Origin: Qipengyuania pacifica | Lineage (GTDB): Bacteria; Pseudomonadota; Alphaproteobacteria; Sphingomonadales; Sphingomonadaceae | DNA length: 64,000 nt | Reading direction: 5' to 3' | NCBI RefSeq assembly: GCF_019857205.1 | Contig: NZ_JAHWXO010000001.1 | Span: 248,001-312,000, forward strand | Part shown: in pieces, positions 25,937-34,057 of the stretch | How positions within the stretch are numbered: position 1 is the stretch's first letter | Layout of the letters: each line of letters starts with the position of its first letter | Program-made: the position numbers and the translations under genes | Notes under the pieces: generated by a model | Told to the model about the DNA's origin: nothing | What the model saw: only the letters and a program-made list of their open reading frames with translations | Databases searched by the model: none

Positions 25937-26960
25937 CTTGAGCGCTGACTTGAGGCGTCAGCCGATAGGTGACAACGAACCCTACGTGATCGGACAACTC
26001 TTTGCCGGCGTTGGCCGCGCCGAAGGGAATTGAGGTTCTTGTCGCCTCTAGCTTCCATTTCGGTGATGAGAAATAGAACTGATAATCCGCGCCGTGGCTG
26101 ATGACTTCATCAATGCCGAGCGATCTATGACCTTGTGAAGCCAGAACTCGCAGCCCGTCGTTTTGATCTCCGACATCAAGCGGTGATGCGAAGAGATAGT
26201 CCCGCCGCTCTTCCACTGAACCCATGTTGAAGTCACCGGCGAAGACAAAAGGCAGCCGATCATCGCGGTTCTGGATCACGAACGCAGAGGCCACATCCAC
26301 TTGCCTGCGATAAGCTTCCAGTTGTCGCTCAGGAGGAGCCCCCGAGCTCTTCTTCGCATTCATGTGCGTGTTGCCGATCAAGAGCGCGGGCAAGCCTTCG
26401 CCAAGCGAGACTTCTGCCAGGACTACACCCTTTGCGGCCAGACAATCGTATCCTGCGCAAGCGCTTTGGGGAAACGCGCCGCTCGCGACCAACTCGATCG
26501 GTCGGTCCGAAAGAATTACGAGACCGCTATCGAGATAGCGACCAGCGCCTTCCCCTAAAAATGCACTTGAGTTGTCGGCGAACTGTTCATCCCAAAGGTC
26601 CGATGAAGCAAATTCGGCGTCGTCTTCGCTAGGTCCGCGCACGACATTGCGGTACCCCGAGCGTCTGATAAAATCCTCTGCGGTCTTCCCAAATGCTTCC
26701 TGCAAAACCACGATGTCAGGGCGCTCCGTGTCGCCGCAAAGTTGCTCTAGTCCAACAGCGATCTGACGAAGCGGTTCATCACGTTCGATCGCCAAGGGCC
26801 AAGGGAGACCCTTCACATTGTAAGTTAGGATCGAAATTTCGTTCATGGGAGCTGCGCTTGTCGCGCAAATCTCAGCGGCAGGTTCATGATCGCGCATACT
26901 GCTCAGCGCGAGGAGAGCTGCAGCAAGAATACTAGCCTTTAGTTTCAACGTCGATTGCAT
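25911..26960 (-). CDS. Endonuclease/exonuclease/phosphatase (EEP)-family secreted phosphodiesterase
   Basis: About 349 residues from the ATG at 26960, which begins an export signal (MQSTLKLKASILAAALLALSS). EEP motifs: ILTYNVKGLPWP, VLQEAFGKTAEDF (metal-binding Glu), SGLVILSDRPIEL, GNTHMNAKKSS (His), FVFAGDFNMGS (Asp/Asn) and SDHVGFVVTYRL (final Asp-His). Exported members include sphingomyelinase-like and phosphoinositide phosphatases. The context of glycolipid genes suggests a lipid head-group phosphodiesterase rather than a DNA nuclease. This is inference. Confidence 0.82.
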   Translation of the reverse strand: MQSTLKLKASILAAALLALSSMRDHEPAAEICATSAAPMNEISILTYNVKGLPWPLAIERDEPLRQIAVGLEQLCGDTERPDIVVLQEAFGKTAEDFIRRSGYRNVVRGPSEDDAEFASSDLWDEQFADNSSAFLGEGAGRYLDSGLVILSDRPIELVASGAFPQSACAGYDCLAAKGVVLAEVSLGEGLPALLIGNTHMNAKKSSGAPPERQLEAYRRQVDVASAFVIQNRDDRLPFVFAGDFNMGSVEERRDYLFASPLDVGDQNDGLRVLASQGHRSLGIDEVISHGADYQFYFSSPKWKLEATRTSIPFGAANAGKELSDHVGFVVTYRLTPQVSAQDGEAEHAS

Positions 26961-27331
26961 CGGTGAGTAGACGACACCCGATGCAGACTTCCTCACCATG
27001 CCAGAACGGTCGAAGATCGCCCCTACAAAGCCTCTACGCTCAAAGATGGGGCAAGCTAAAGGCTGCTGCTAATAATCGGGGCGTTGTACATGTTTGCCCT
27101 CACCCCCAATTTCAGACACTAGAACCCAAGTGTCAGATGTCTGCTCTCAGACCTAAGACGACTAGATTCGAACTTCCGACTTTGGGGTGCGAAGCGGACG
27201 TTCTCCGAGCGGACTTCCAGCGTCCTCTCACTCCCGCTGAGCCAAGGCCGCCACAACGCTGGCGGCCATGAATTCTTCAGCCTCGTGACGACGGCGACGA
27301 AAGGGTGAAACCTTCTTGCGCTTCGTGCCCT
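26961..27331. other. Noncoding spacer with a GC-rich hairpin
   Basis: About 370 bases between the EEP phosphodiesterase start and the small HTH gene. It holds a perfect 7-bp stem, GGCCGCC (27246-27252) and GGCGGCC (27261-27267), without a T-run. The frames here are short and show no protein family I recognise. It probably contains the promoter for the phosphodiesterase gene and the 3' end of the HTH transcript. Confidence 0.4.
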
Positions 27332-27661
27332 CTAGGGCCTTTGAAATTGCGGCCAACGCGACGGCATGAACAAGATCGGGATGCATATACGAGATGCGTC
27401 CTCTGCTGCGTTTCGCAAAATATTGCGCTTACTTTCGACCAGGCGCTTCAAGCTCTCAGTTAGCACGAGCGTCGAACTCCCCAGCTTGATAAACTCGATC
27501 TCGCCATCGCCGATCAGTACGTAAAGGGTGCTGCGTCCAATCCCGAGATAGCGACAGGCTTCTGGAACCCGCATCGCGATCGGCTCGATGTCGATCTGGC
27601 GTGTCTGGCTGCCTCGCTGTTCGTTCGCGCCTGATGTCGACATGCCGGTCGGTCCTTTCAT
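27332..27661 (-). CDS. Small HTH protein of the AlpA/excisionase type with a short C-terminal extension
   Basis: 109 residues, or 103 from an internal ATG at 27643. The MerR-like HTH is AMRVPEACRYLGIGRSTLYVLIGDGEIEFIKLGSSTLVL, the layout of helix-turn-helix domain 17 (AlpA/Xis). Such proteins control excision or expression of integrative elements. The last ~30 residues (ILRNAAEDASRICIPILF) are unusual and may be a frameshifted extension. It lies between the glycolipid cargo and the AbiV region of element A. Confidence 0.7.
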   Translation of the reverse strand: MKGPTGMSTSGANEQRGSQTRQIDIEPIAMRVPEACRYLGIGRSTLYVLIGDGEIEFIKLGSSTLVLTESLKRLVESKRNILRNAAEDASRICIPILFMPSRWPQFQRP

Positions 27662-28116
27662 CGTCAGGGTGATGACGGACCGACCTGGGGGACATGGAGG
27701 GGGAGCAGGTCAGGCCCGCCATCGAGACCAATTATCGGTGAATGTGGCCCAGTCGCGCCAAATGACGTTTCTACGCTGGGGCAGCCGTTCTCACTCCATT
27801 GCTCCGATGCCCATAACTGTTTGAGCAGAATGCATCTGCACAGATCCATGCGGACGAGCTCGGAGCAGCTCTTTTCGGTATGTCATGATCGCTTCGTGTG
27901 CAATTTGGTCAACCGCCATCGCTATTTAGATTGAAAAGAAACAGAAATTTTCGGAGACCGCCGCAGGTGTATCCCCGTTGCCGTCGCTATTTGCTCAGCA
28001 AAACCAACCACCTGCAGCCCGACCGACGGCGCTGCTTTTATCTCGCGCTCGATTCCTTCTTCTTTTTCAGACGCTCACGAACACTGAATTCTTTCGCTAG
28101 CAGTGCGGCTTGCAAG
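27662..28116. other. Noncoding region inside element A
   Basis: About 455 bases between the HTH gene and the end of the AbiV gene. All frames are short and without family resemblance. Scattered remnants (for example a K-rich reading near 28040-28080) may be decayed coding sequence. I see no repeat array, tRNA or clear terminator. Confidence 0.4.
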
Positions 28117-28935
28117 CTAGTATTCGCCCACCTCGTTCCAAAACGCGGCCTCTCGCTGTGCCTCCAGCCGTTCCAGCGGTACGTCGACCAAATCGAATTT
28201 GAGATTGTACATCGGAAGCTGCCAGTGGTTGTAGAAGAGCCGCGCGTGCTGCTCGGTGGCGACATCCGTGACCAAACCTTCCGAGTCTAAGCGAGCTCCA
28301 AGTTGCTTGGAGAGCTCGCGCGCTTCAACCGGGCCTTCGTCTTTTACGAAGTCGACGTTGCCCCAGATATCACTGGTAGCTTGAAGTCCTGCACGGGTCA
28401 TAACCCCCAGCACCTCAAGCGCTTCGACAATTTGCAAGGCGATGGGGCGTATAGCTATCGTAGAACCGCCCCAGCGATTGGGATCATTCCATTGCGGTAT
28501 CCCTTCCTCGTGGACCTCGATGTCGGCGTACATTGTGCTCTCACGCAAATAGAGCGACCAATTGGGAACGATGTATTCGCTCATACCTCCGTCGAGAAGG
28601 TGGCCTTGTCGCTCGTTGTCGACGTACTCTTGAAGCTGGGCGATGTTTGTTGGCCGCCATGACTGAGCATTGGCATAGATCATACGAGAGAGATGATCGT
28701 AGAGCGTCTTTTTAACGATCCGACCGATGCGCTTGCCAACCTCGGGCACCGGGCACCGCACCAAATCGATCAGGATAAGCGCCTTCGCTGACTCTTCCTC
28801 AGCCAAGCCCGAGAGCACTGCTGCCTCACGCGGATTGTCCTCCAACGTTTCCGCCGCTCGCCAAAAGCCCTGCGCGCTTTGAAGTATGATTGGAAGGCCT
28901 TCGGAAATGAAGTCGAGGCGCGCCGAATGCCTCAT
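28117..28935 (-). CDS. AbiV-family abortive infection protein
   Basis: 272 residues from the ATG at 28935 (MRHSARLDFISEGLPIIL). I prefer this start because AbiV proteins begin with this helix and a longer start at 28971 lies inside the upstream gene. The N-terminal helical domain has the AbiV signature ISEGLPIILQSAQGFWRAAE and AAVLSGLAEEESAKALILID, followed by a variable C-terminal part. AbiV from Lactococcus blocks phage protein synthesis; family members are HEPN-like. The gene directly follows a truncated NTase gene and may now be translated from its transcript. Confidence 0.72.
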   Translation of the reverse strand: MRHSARLDFISEGLPIILQSAQGFWRAAETLEDNPREAAVLSGLAEEESAKALILIDLVRCPVPEVGKRIGRIVKKTLYDHLSRMIYANAQSWRPTNIAQLQEYVDNERQGHLLDGGMSEYIVPNWSLYLRESTMYADIEVHEEGIPQWNDPNRWGGSTIAIRPIALQIVEALEVLGVMTRAGLQATSDIWGNVDFVKDEGPVEARELSKQLGARLDSEGLVTDVATEQHARLFYNHWQLPMYNLKFDLVDVPLERLEAQREAAFWNEVGEY

Positions 28936-29536
28936 GTTGCAGAGGGCGCGTGCCTGACGACCCGCCATCATCGATCAAAAACTCAGCAGCCTTCTTAAAA
29001 CGATTAGCGCTTGGAAACCACTCGTCGAAGTATTCCTGCGCCATGGTCAGCGCTTGTTCGGGCGTTTTGGGTTTAGGCGTGTGCAACTCGGTGTCGTCGG
29101 ACTGGTAAAGCGCTACGCCGTCCTGCTTCACGTCCATGAAGAAATAGCGACCGTGCGCCAGCCCATCGTTCACTTCCTGTAGGGTATGGACGATGAAGTT
29201 GACCGGGGTTTTGAGCGTCCCGGTTACACCATATTCGCGCATGAGCCGGTCATCGAGCTTGGACCAGTACTTCACTCGATCTGTAAGTCTGCTGTCGTTG
29301 ACGATCACGAGCAGATCGTAATCCGACTGGTAGCCCTTGGCTGTATGCGGCTCATCGACCCATGTTCCGCGCGCATAGCTGCCGTAGAGAATGACCTTGA
29401 GAATGCGACCGGCCTTCTTCCATTCATGCTTGGCAAGCGCGAACGCGTCATCAAACTCTTCGAAGATCAGCTGCACCACGCGCTCTAGTTCGCGCTGCTT
29501 TTGCGGGGGCAGATGATCGAGGTCGGTCTTCATCAC
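28826..29536 (-). pseudogene. Truncated nucleotidyltransferase-HEPN protein (HEPN domain lost)
   Basis: 236 residues. Residues 1-190 form an intact MNT-type nucleotidyltransferase: ILYGSYARGTWVDEP and SDYDLLVIV give the GSx(n)DxD catalytic pattern. Full-length relatives continue with a C-terminal HEPN domain after the linker MAQEYFDEWFPSANRFKKAAEFL. Here homology stops at FLIDDGG (about base 28960) and becomes a basic, out-of-frame tail that runs antiphase over the abiV start. A deletion has evidently joined the linker to abiV. The remaining NTase domain may still be expressed. Confidence 0.7.
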
Positions 29537-29899
29537 TCAATCTCTAGCAAGCGCTTGAGATTCTTGCACCTGCCAAGTGGCGAGGCGCGCGGCGACGGCG
29601 CACCCTAAAGCGCTGAGGAGCCGCGCGCTGGCGGTTCGCGTTAGCAGCAATCCGACAGGATTGTTTGTTAGGATAGTTAAGGGACTCTCGAGCCCAGCAT
29701 TTCTGCGGATTTGAGGCCTGATTCGGTTCCCGATAGTCCGAGCTTTCGGTTCCTGATCGTCCGAGTCCAGCGGTTCCCGATAGTCCGAATAGCTCACAGC
29801 TTTATCCACAGGGTTAGCCATCCCCATTTCTGGGGAGGGGGCTTGAATCGCGTTTCCAGTAGGAGTGTGCTGGGAGGCTTGCATCGGAACCTGCTTCAT
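29537..29899 (-). CDS. Hypothetical protein coupled to integrase A
   Basis: 120 residues, starting in an ATGA overlap with the integrase stop and ending one base before the NTase gene. The composition is low-complexity and it has no domain I know. The middle (SDYREPLDSDDQEPKARTIG) is simply the translation of the repeat array on this strand. It may be a small real protein, the N-terminal remnant of a replication gene, or a chance frame across an origin-like site. Confidence 0.35.
   Translation of the reverse strand: MKQVPMQASQHTPTGNAIQAPSPEMGMANPVDKAVSYSDYREPLDSDDQEPKARTIGNRIRPQIRRNAGLESPLTILTNNPVGLLLTRTASARLLSALGCAVAARLATWQVQESQALARD
29724..29810. repeat. Iteron array with DnaA box, plasmid-origin-like
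   Basis: Three 18-bp direct repeats CGGTTCCYGATMGTCCGA start at 29724, 29747 and 29771 (period 23-24, about two helical turns). The first and third are identical and the second differs at two positions. Fourteen bases after the last, 29802-29810 is TTATCCACA, the perfect DnaA-box consensus, followed by a CCCC/GGGG hairpin. Iterons plus DnaA box are the core of theta-replicating plasmid origins. No complete rep gene is adjacent. Confidence 0.72.
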
Positions 29900-31308
29900 G
29901 ACCCGGCTGCGCGCTCGGCGATGAATTCGCTCATGGCGCTCTTTCGTGCAGTGCGGTCGAGCGCAAAGCTACCTCGCTGGAAGTTCGTGCCATTCAGCAA
30001 AGCGCTGACATACCCTGCGATCATGTCCGCAGCGGTGATAAGCGTAGCGTCCAAGACGTGGATGTACCTGCTGGTGATTGATCCTTTTGCGTGCCCCAAA
30101 AGTGCGGCAATCGTGATCTCGGTAAATCCGAGATCATTGCCCATGCTGGCGAAGCTGTGACGCAGCACGTGGGCTGTGATCCCCTCCAATGGTGAGCCGC
30201 TAAAGAGGGCGTTCCAGTGGTTTGGGAAGCCGCCAAAAGCATTATCTTCGCCAAATCCCGGGAACACAAAGCTACCCGTGGCAGTCTGACGCTGTGCCTC
30301 AAGAAACTCGACAACAGGCAGGCCGATGGGCCGTATTGATCTGCCTTCCTTGCTTTCGGAAAGCCGCAGGCAGCTGCCATCCAGGTCCACGTCGCACCAT
30401 TTCAGATTGATGATCTCGCCCCGTCTGCAACCGGTTAAGGCGATCTGGCGGATGATGTCCGTTGTCGGCCAGAACTTTTCTTGCGTCTGCGCGTCTCGCA
30501 GCATGCTTCCTAAAATACCGTACTCGGCTTCGGTCAAACGCCGCTCGCGCACCTTGTATTTTGGCTTCTTGATCCCGTGCGTGGGATTGTGTTCGATGAT
30601 GCCCAGATCAATGGCGTAGGAGAGTATTCCTCCTATGAGGCCAAGGGTCCGCGTGGCAGTTCCAGGACCGCCCCTCACGATTGATTTGCCCCGCAGTTTC
30701 TTGGTTTTGACGATAATCCGCGACCGACCTGCCATAATGTCGCGCATTATCTTGACCATATCGGCTCTGGTCAGATCCTTGACGCGCCGGGTTCCGATGA
30801 GCGGAATGATGTGTCTCTTGATCCGACCGATATCGGTATCGATGGTCGATTGCTTCTTCGGTCGCCCTCCCTTGCCAAGAATCAGGCCATCATCGAGGTC
30901 CTGAATATAGCGCCTGCAGAGTTCTTTCATCGTCATCGCACGGTGATCTTCGAGGCGCTCCTCTGCCGGATCGTCGCCTCCTGCAACACGCCCCAGCTGA
31001 GCCTTCGCTTCTCGGCGGGCCAGTTCCGCTGTCCACACTCCGTGCAATCCAAGCGTAAGCCGTCTGGCGCGTCCCCTCTGTCGATACTGGATTACATAGC
31101 TGCGCTTGCCCGACCGGTATACCCGGAGCCCAAAACTGGGTAGCTCTTCATCCCAAATGATGTAGTCTTTCACCTGAGGCTTGGCTGCCTCGACGGTGCG
31201 CTTCGTCAGTTTGACCACGGCGATCTCCGTTTCCAGAGCCCCGTTTTGAGTAACTGTGGTGTCATCACTCGGAAGAAAACCGGGGCGTAGATTTGGGTAC
31301 GCCAGCAA
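29896..31308 (-). CDS. Tyrosine site-specific integrase of element A
   Basis: Up to 470 residues; the domain start VKLTKRTVEAAKP suggests a true start about 30 residues after the first ATG. The N-terminal DUF4102/Arm-binding domain includes IIWDEELPSFGLRVYRSGKRSYVIQYR. The core-binding and catalytic domains show ALTGCRRGEI (Arg I), AHVLRHSFAS (His-x-x-Arg) and TSRYIHV (Tyr nucleophile). It belongs to the large tRNA-integrating group of proteobacterial islands. Its 5' end is 80 bases from the 31389-31433 tRNA-derived att copy, the usual position. Confidence 0.93.
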   Translation of the reverse strand: MLAYPNLRPGFLPSDDTTVTQNGALETEIAVVKLTKRTVEAAKPQVKDYIIWDEELPSFGLRVYRSGKRSYVIQYRQRGRARRLTLGLHGVWTAELARREAKAQLGRVAGGDDPAEERLEDHRAMTMKELCRRYIQDLDDGLILGKGGRPKKQSTIDTDIGRIKRHIIPLIGTRRVKDLTRADMVKIMRDIMAGRSRIIVKTKKLRGKSIVRGGPGTATRTLGLIGGILSYAIDLGIIEHNPTHGIKKPKYKVRERRLTEAEYGILGSMLRDAQTQEKFWPTTDIIRQIALTGCRRGEIINLKWCDVDLDGSCLRLSESKEGRSIRPIGLPVVEFLEAQRQTATGSFVFPGFGEDNAFGGFPNHWNALFSGSPLEGITAHVLRHSFASMGNDLGFTEITIAALLGHAKGSITSRYIHVLDATLITAADMIAGYVSALLNGTNFQRGSFALDRTARKSAMSEFIAERAAGS

Positions 31309-31388
31309 AACCCGAGTTCAATATAAATCTATACAAAACAGTAGTTTAGAGTAGGATTTCGTAGTCTGGCGTACCCGTTCTGTACCGG

Positions 31389-31433
31389 CTCCGAAGGCAG
31401 AGGCCACAGGTTCGAATCCTGTCGGGTGCACCA
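31389..31433 (+). repeat. tRNA-Arg 3'-half direct repeat: junction attachment site between elements A and B
   Basis: The 45 bases run from the anticodon loop (CTCCGAAGGCAG) through the T arm to GTGCACCA. They match 36482-36526 except for one base (GCACCA for GCGCCA). The upstream half of a tRNA is absent (TGTACCGG precedes). It lies just upstream of integrase A, so it is the right-hand att of element A and the left-hand att of element B. Confidence 0.88.
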
Positions 31434-31501
31434 GCTTTTCAAAGACTTACCTTGGGGTTTCGCGAGCCGTACGGAATGAATACGAAAAACAAGGGTGGGA
31501 T

Positions 31502-31999
31502 GTGAGTGCGATCCTGAGTCCCTGCGGTTGCTACCGCTATCGCCTCGAACGCTCGATTTCGCTTTTTGGGAAGACTGCTGCCATTGTTATGGTGAACCCG
31601 TCGACAGCAGACGGTGAGACCGACGATCCCACGATCAGGCGGGTGATAGGCTTCGCGCAAAAGTTCGGCTGGGCGCGAGTGATTGTGGGAAACGTATTCG
31701 CGTTTAGAGCAACCGAAGTTCGCGCCTTGCGAACTGCCAAAGACCCTTGCGGACCACACAACGCGACGCATCTGAAACAAATCTTTGAAGAGGCCGAACT
31801 GGCTGTGTTCGCATGGGGTCCACTTGCGAAGCTGCCCCTCAATCTTCGCGATTCCTGGCGCTTCGTTTGGAGCCTTGCGGCCGAAACTAAGGTCCCGGTT
31901 CGGTGCTTGGGCACTGCGTTAGACGGTCACCCCCGTCATCCCTTAATGCTCAAGAAGGCTGCGGAGCTGATGGATTGGTCACCTCCGCCGGCTGGTTAG
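31502..31999 (+). CDS. DUF1643-domain protein
   Basis: 165 residues from a GTG at 31502; the nearby ATG is followed at once by a stop. It has the DUF1643 pattern: LSPCGCYRYRLERSI, VMVNPSTADGETDDPTIRRVIGFAQKFGWARVIVGNVFAFRATEV, VFAWG, and RCLGTALDGHPRHPLML. The family is common on phages and mobile elements and its activity is not established. Its end overlaps the convergent dCTP-deaminase-like gene by 50 bases. It is the first gene inside element B. Confidence 0.85.
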   Translation: MSAILSPCGCYRYRLERSISLFGKTAAIVMVNPSTADGETDDPTIRRVIGFAQKFGWARVIVGNVFAFRATEVRALRTAKDPCGPHNATHLKQIFEEAELAVFAWGPLAKLPLNLRDSWRFVWSLAAETKVPVRCLGTALDGHPRHPLMLKKAAELMDWSPPPAG

Positions 32000-32783
32000 G
32001 GCGTTCGATGCTTTTGGTTTGAACGGGCGTTTCCGCAGCATGCAACTCGGCCGAAGTGCCACCAAGCTCTGATTCATCCGAAAAAATCGGCTGAAGTGCG
32101 ACGACTGCTACAACCAATGCGATCACTGTCGCAACTCCAACGGCTACTCCTTTGATGATGCGGAATTGCTCAGCAATGGAGTTAATTTGCTCTGAGAGAG
32201 CCTGAAGCGAATGATTTTCTCGGGAGACTTCTCCAATCAATGAACTTGGAATGTCGATGTATCCCGGTTTCGTCTTGCGGAAGCGCTCATCGGAAGTGTC
32301 ACCCGACAAGTCTGCGATCCAGAGCAGAAAAAGAGAGTCTCCCCTCGCGAGCTGAATCGCGGAAGGTCCGGCGTTGAAGACCGAGTAAATCAGCCTCCCG
32401 CTGAAACCCGGATCAACGTGAAAGCCAGAGACGTTGATCAATCCACGAAATTTCGTGTGGGATTTGAGGGAAATGAACCCCATCGAATCAGGAGGGATCG
32501 AAACAACTTCTTCAGTCAGGAGAAACGCAAATTGTCCTGAGGGAATTTTGACATCGCCGCCCGCTTTGATCTTCTGTTTTCCAGCGACCGTTTCGACCGT
32601 GGGGGCAGCAAGCCTCTTCTTTAGATTTTGGCGCAAGTCGTCGCCGTGGCCGGGAGTGATGTAAACTTCTGCGCCCAGCGTCAGGGTGTAAGCAGAACAG
32701 TCTATTTTTTCCGGATCGAATGGGGCAACGATCTGATTTTTTGCCCCCTCGGAGAGCAACCGTTGTCCGCTCCAGAATCCCAT
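31950..32783 (-). CDS. Membrane-anchored dCTP deaminase/dUTPase-like protein with degenerate active site
   Basis: 277 residues from the ATG at 32783 (MGFWSGQRLL). Residues 1-165 match the Dcd fold: DCSAYTLTLGAEV, SGQFAFLLTEEVV, SGFHVDPGFSGRLIYSVFNAG, ARGDSLFLLWIADLSG. The catalytic Glu of Dcd (LEFYN) is Ser134 here, and the GRSSLAR motif is LKSHTKF, so deamination is unlikely. A coiled segment (about 190-208) and one membrane helix (about 211-233) are followed by a Ser/Pro/Glu-rich tail. The MazG-like gene lies ten bases upstream in the same operon. A nucleotide-sensing rather than enzymatic role is my inference. Confidence 0.78.
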   Translation of the reverse strand: MGFWSGQRLLSEGAKNQIVAPFDPEKIDCSAYTLTLGAEVYITPGHGDDLRQNLKKRLAAPTVETVAGKQKIKAGGDVKIPSGQFAFLLTEEVVSIPPDSMGFISLKSHTKFRGLINVSGFHVDPGFSGRLIYSVFNAGPSAIQLARGDSLFLLWIADLSGDTSDERFRKTKPGYIDIPSSLIGEVSRENHSLQALSEQINSIAEQFRIIKGVAVGVATVIALVVAVVALQPIFSDESELGGTSAELHAAETPVQTKSIERPNQPAEVTNPSAPQPS

Positions 32784-32793
32784 GTGAGTAGCG

Positions 32794-33390
32794 TCAAAGC
32801 TTTCCGTGGAAGAGCTTCTTCGCTTTGACCGCCGCAAGACGCTCACGCATCTTCTCCACAGGAGACCAGCCATTCGAGAAAAATACTCCGAGAGATGCTG
32901 AGATGACCTTCAAGACTTGCTCGGCAAGCGTTGGCCGGAAGGGGAAATCCTCAAGATGGTCGAGGCGCTCGCAGGCCGACGCCATTCGTCCCGCATAGAC
33001 AGTCATCTGCCTTGCAAATTCATCTCGCTGGTCTGGGGATATGGCATCACCCACTTTCGACAGGTCAATATTAAGAGTGTTCGCGCATGAGATACCAATT
33101 ATTAGAGCATCAGTTGCGAGGCGCTCAAAATCGGCATCTGTCGGCCCCTCGCTGAGTCGTCCCGCGTACTTCGCGAAGTGAAGCGTCATGTGCCTAAGGC
33201 GGTCTTGCACCGGCAACCTGCTGATTTCAGGGTGATACTTCTCATCGTGTTCGAACTGGGCGAACTGGATCGCCGGCCAATCCAAACTCACGGGGCGATT
33301 AGATGAAGCCTCCGAGTTTACAAGAGACAGTGCCATTTGCGTTCTTTCGTATGCCAGTAATTCATGTTCGCACGAGGCCGATAATCGCAT
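32794..33390 (-). CDS. All-alpha protein resembling MazG-type NTP pyrophosphohydrolases, degenerate
   Basis: 198 residues, helical, no signal. The core (DRLRHMTLHFAKYAGRLSE, then FERLATDALIIGISCANTLNIDL) has the spacing of a MazG-like helical pair, with the acidic Asp of the second helix kept but the EExxE metal motif of the first helix replaced by HFAKYAG. It directly precedes the Dcd-like gene and is likely its partner. The MazG resemblance is weak and based on pattern only. Alternatives include an unrelated helical effector. Confidence 0.5.
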   Translation of the reverse strand: MRLSASCEHELLAYERTQMALSLVNSEASSNRPVSLDWPAIQFAQFEHDEKYHPEISRLPVQDRLRHMTLHFAKYAGRLSEGPTDADFERLATDALIIGISCANTLNIDLSKVGDAISPDQRDEFARQMTVYAGRMASACERLDHLEDFPFRPTLAEQVLKVISASLGVFFSNGWSPVEKMRERLAAVKAKKLFHGKL

Positions 33391-33405
33391 CTTCCCGGCT
33401 GGGAA

Positions 33406-33762
33406 TCAACTTGATTCCCTAAAAAGTCCTACACATTTGCCCAACCATCTCTCCTGCAACTCGGTCCGAAAAACTGCTGCTGCCGCGGCGTCCGAACTGA
33501 GTCCGTGCGCGGCGGCATGATTGTTAAAGCGCTGCTTCAGATCGAGACGCGAAGTGCGCGCGGTAACGCGGCGACCCTTTCGAACAGGAGAGTTTATCAC
33601 GGGTTTTCGAGTCGCACCTAACTTCCCTTCGCTCAGCTCTTTCATCAGCAAGAGTGTGGCTAACGCGGCGGCGTCGATCCCTATCTGGGACGCGTATTCA
33701 GCGAACGTTGCGCCTTCCTCTTCGGAAAGCCATCCGCCGATTACTGACTTCGTCTTCTTCAT
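33406..33762 (-). CDS. Small basic protein, possibly a mobilization or DNA-binding accessory
   Basis: 118 residues from the ATG at 33762 (MKKTKSVIGGWLSEEEGATFAEYASQIG); the upstream extension to 33849 looks noncoding. The N-terminal half resembles the ribbon-helix-helix/MobC-like segment seen in relaxosome accessories (FAEYASQIGIDAAALATLLLMKEL). The second half is basic with a helical repeat (FNNHAAAHGLSSDAAAAAVFRTEL). There is no relaxase in element B, so a regulatory role is equally possible. Confidence 0.5.
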   Translation of the reverse strand: MKKTKSVIGGWLSEEEGATFAEYASQIGIDAAALATLLLMKELSEGKLGATRKPVINSPVRKGRRVTARTSRLDLKQRFNNHAAAHGLSSDAAAAAVFRTELQERWLGKCVGLFRESS

Positions 33763-34057
33763 CGAGCGATCACCTTTTCGACAAGTATCATGGCGATGCC
33801 AAGCAAACGACACGCAATCAGAAAGGGTAACACGATATCTGCACGGCAAATTTGAGCGATAACCGGATTATCCCACACCCACTCTGGCAATATTTTCTGC
33901 GGTTTTCAGCGTCGGGAGGAATGGCCGCCGCTACCGTGGCACAAAATAGGCGTTGTGATTCGCGCGCGCCGCGCCTGTCGCGGCTAGGGCTTCGAGCACT
34001 TTGGTTGTGCCCCATTGCAGCTCTAGATGCTGAGCAAGTGGTACGACATCAACTTAA

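Noticed and set aside
29711-30160. Plus-strand 149-residue frame over the iterons and integrase end
   Set aside because: It is antisense to the integrase C-terminus and has no family; a Rep protein would be larger.
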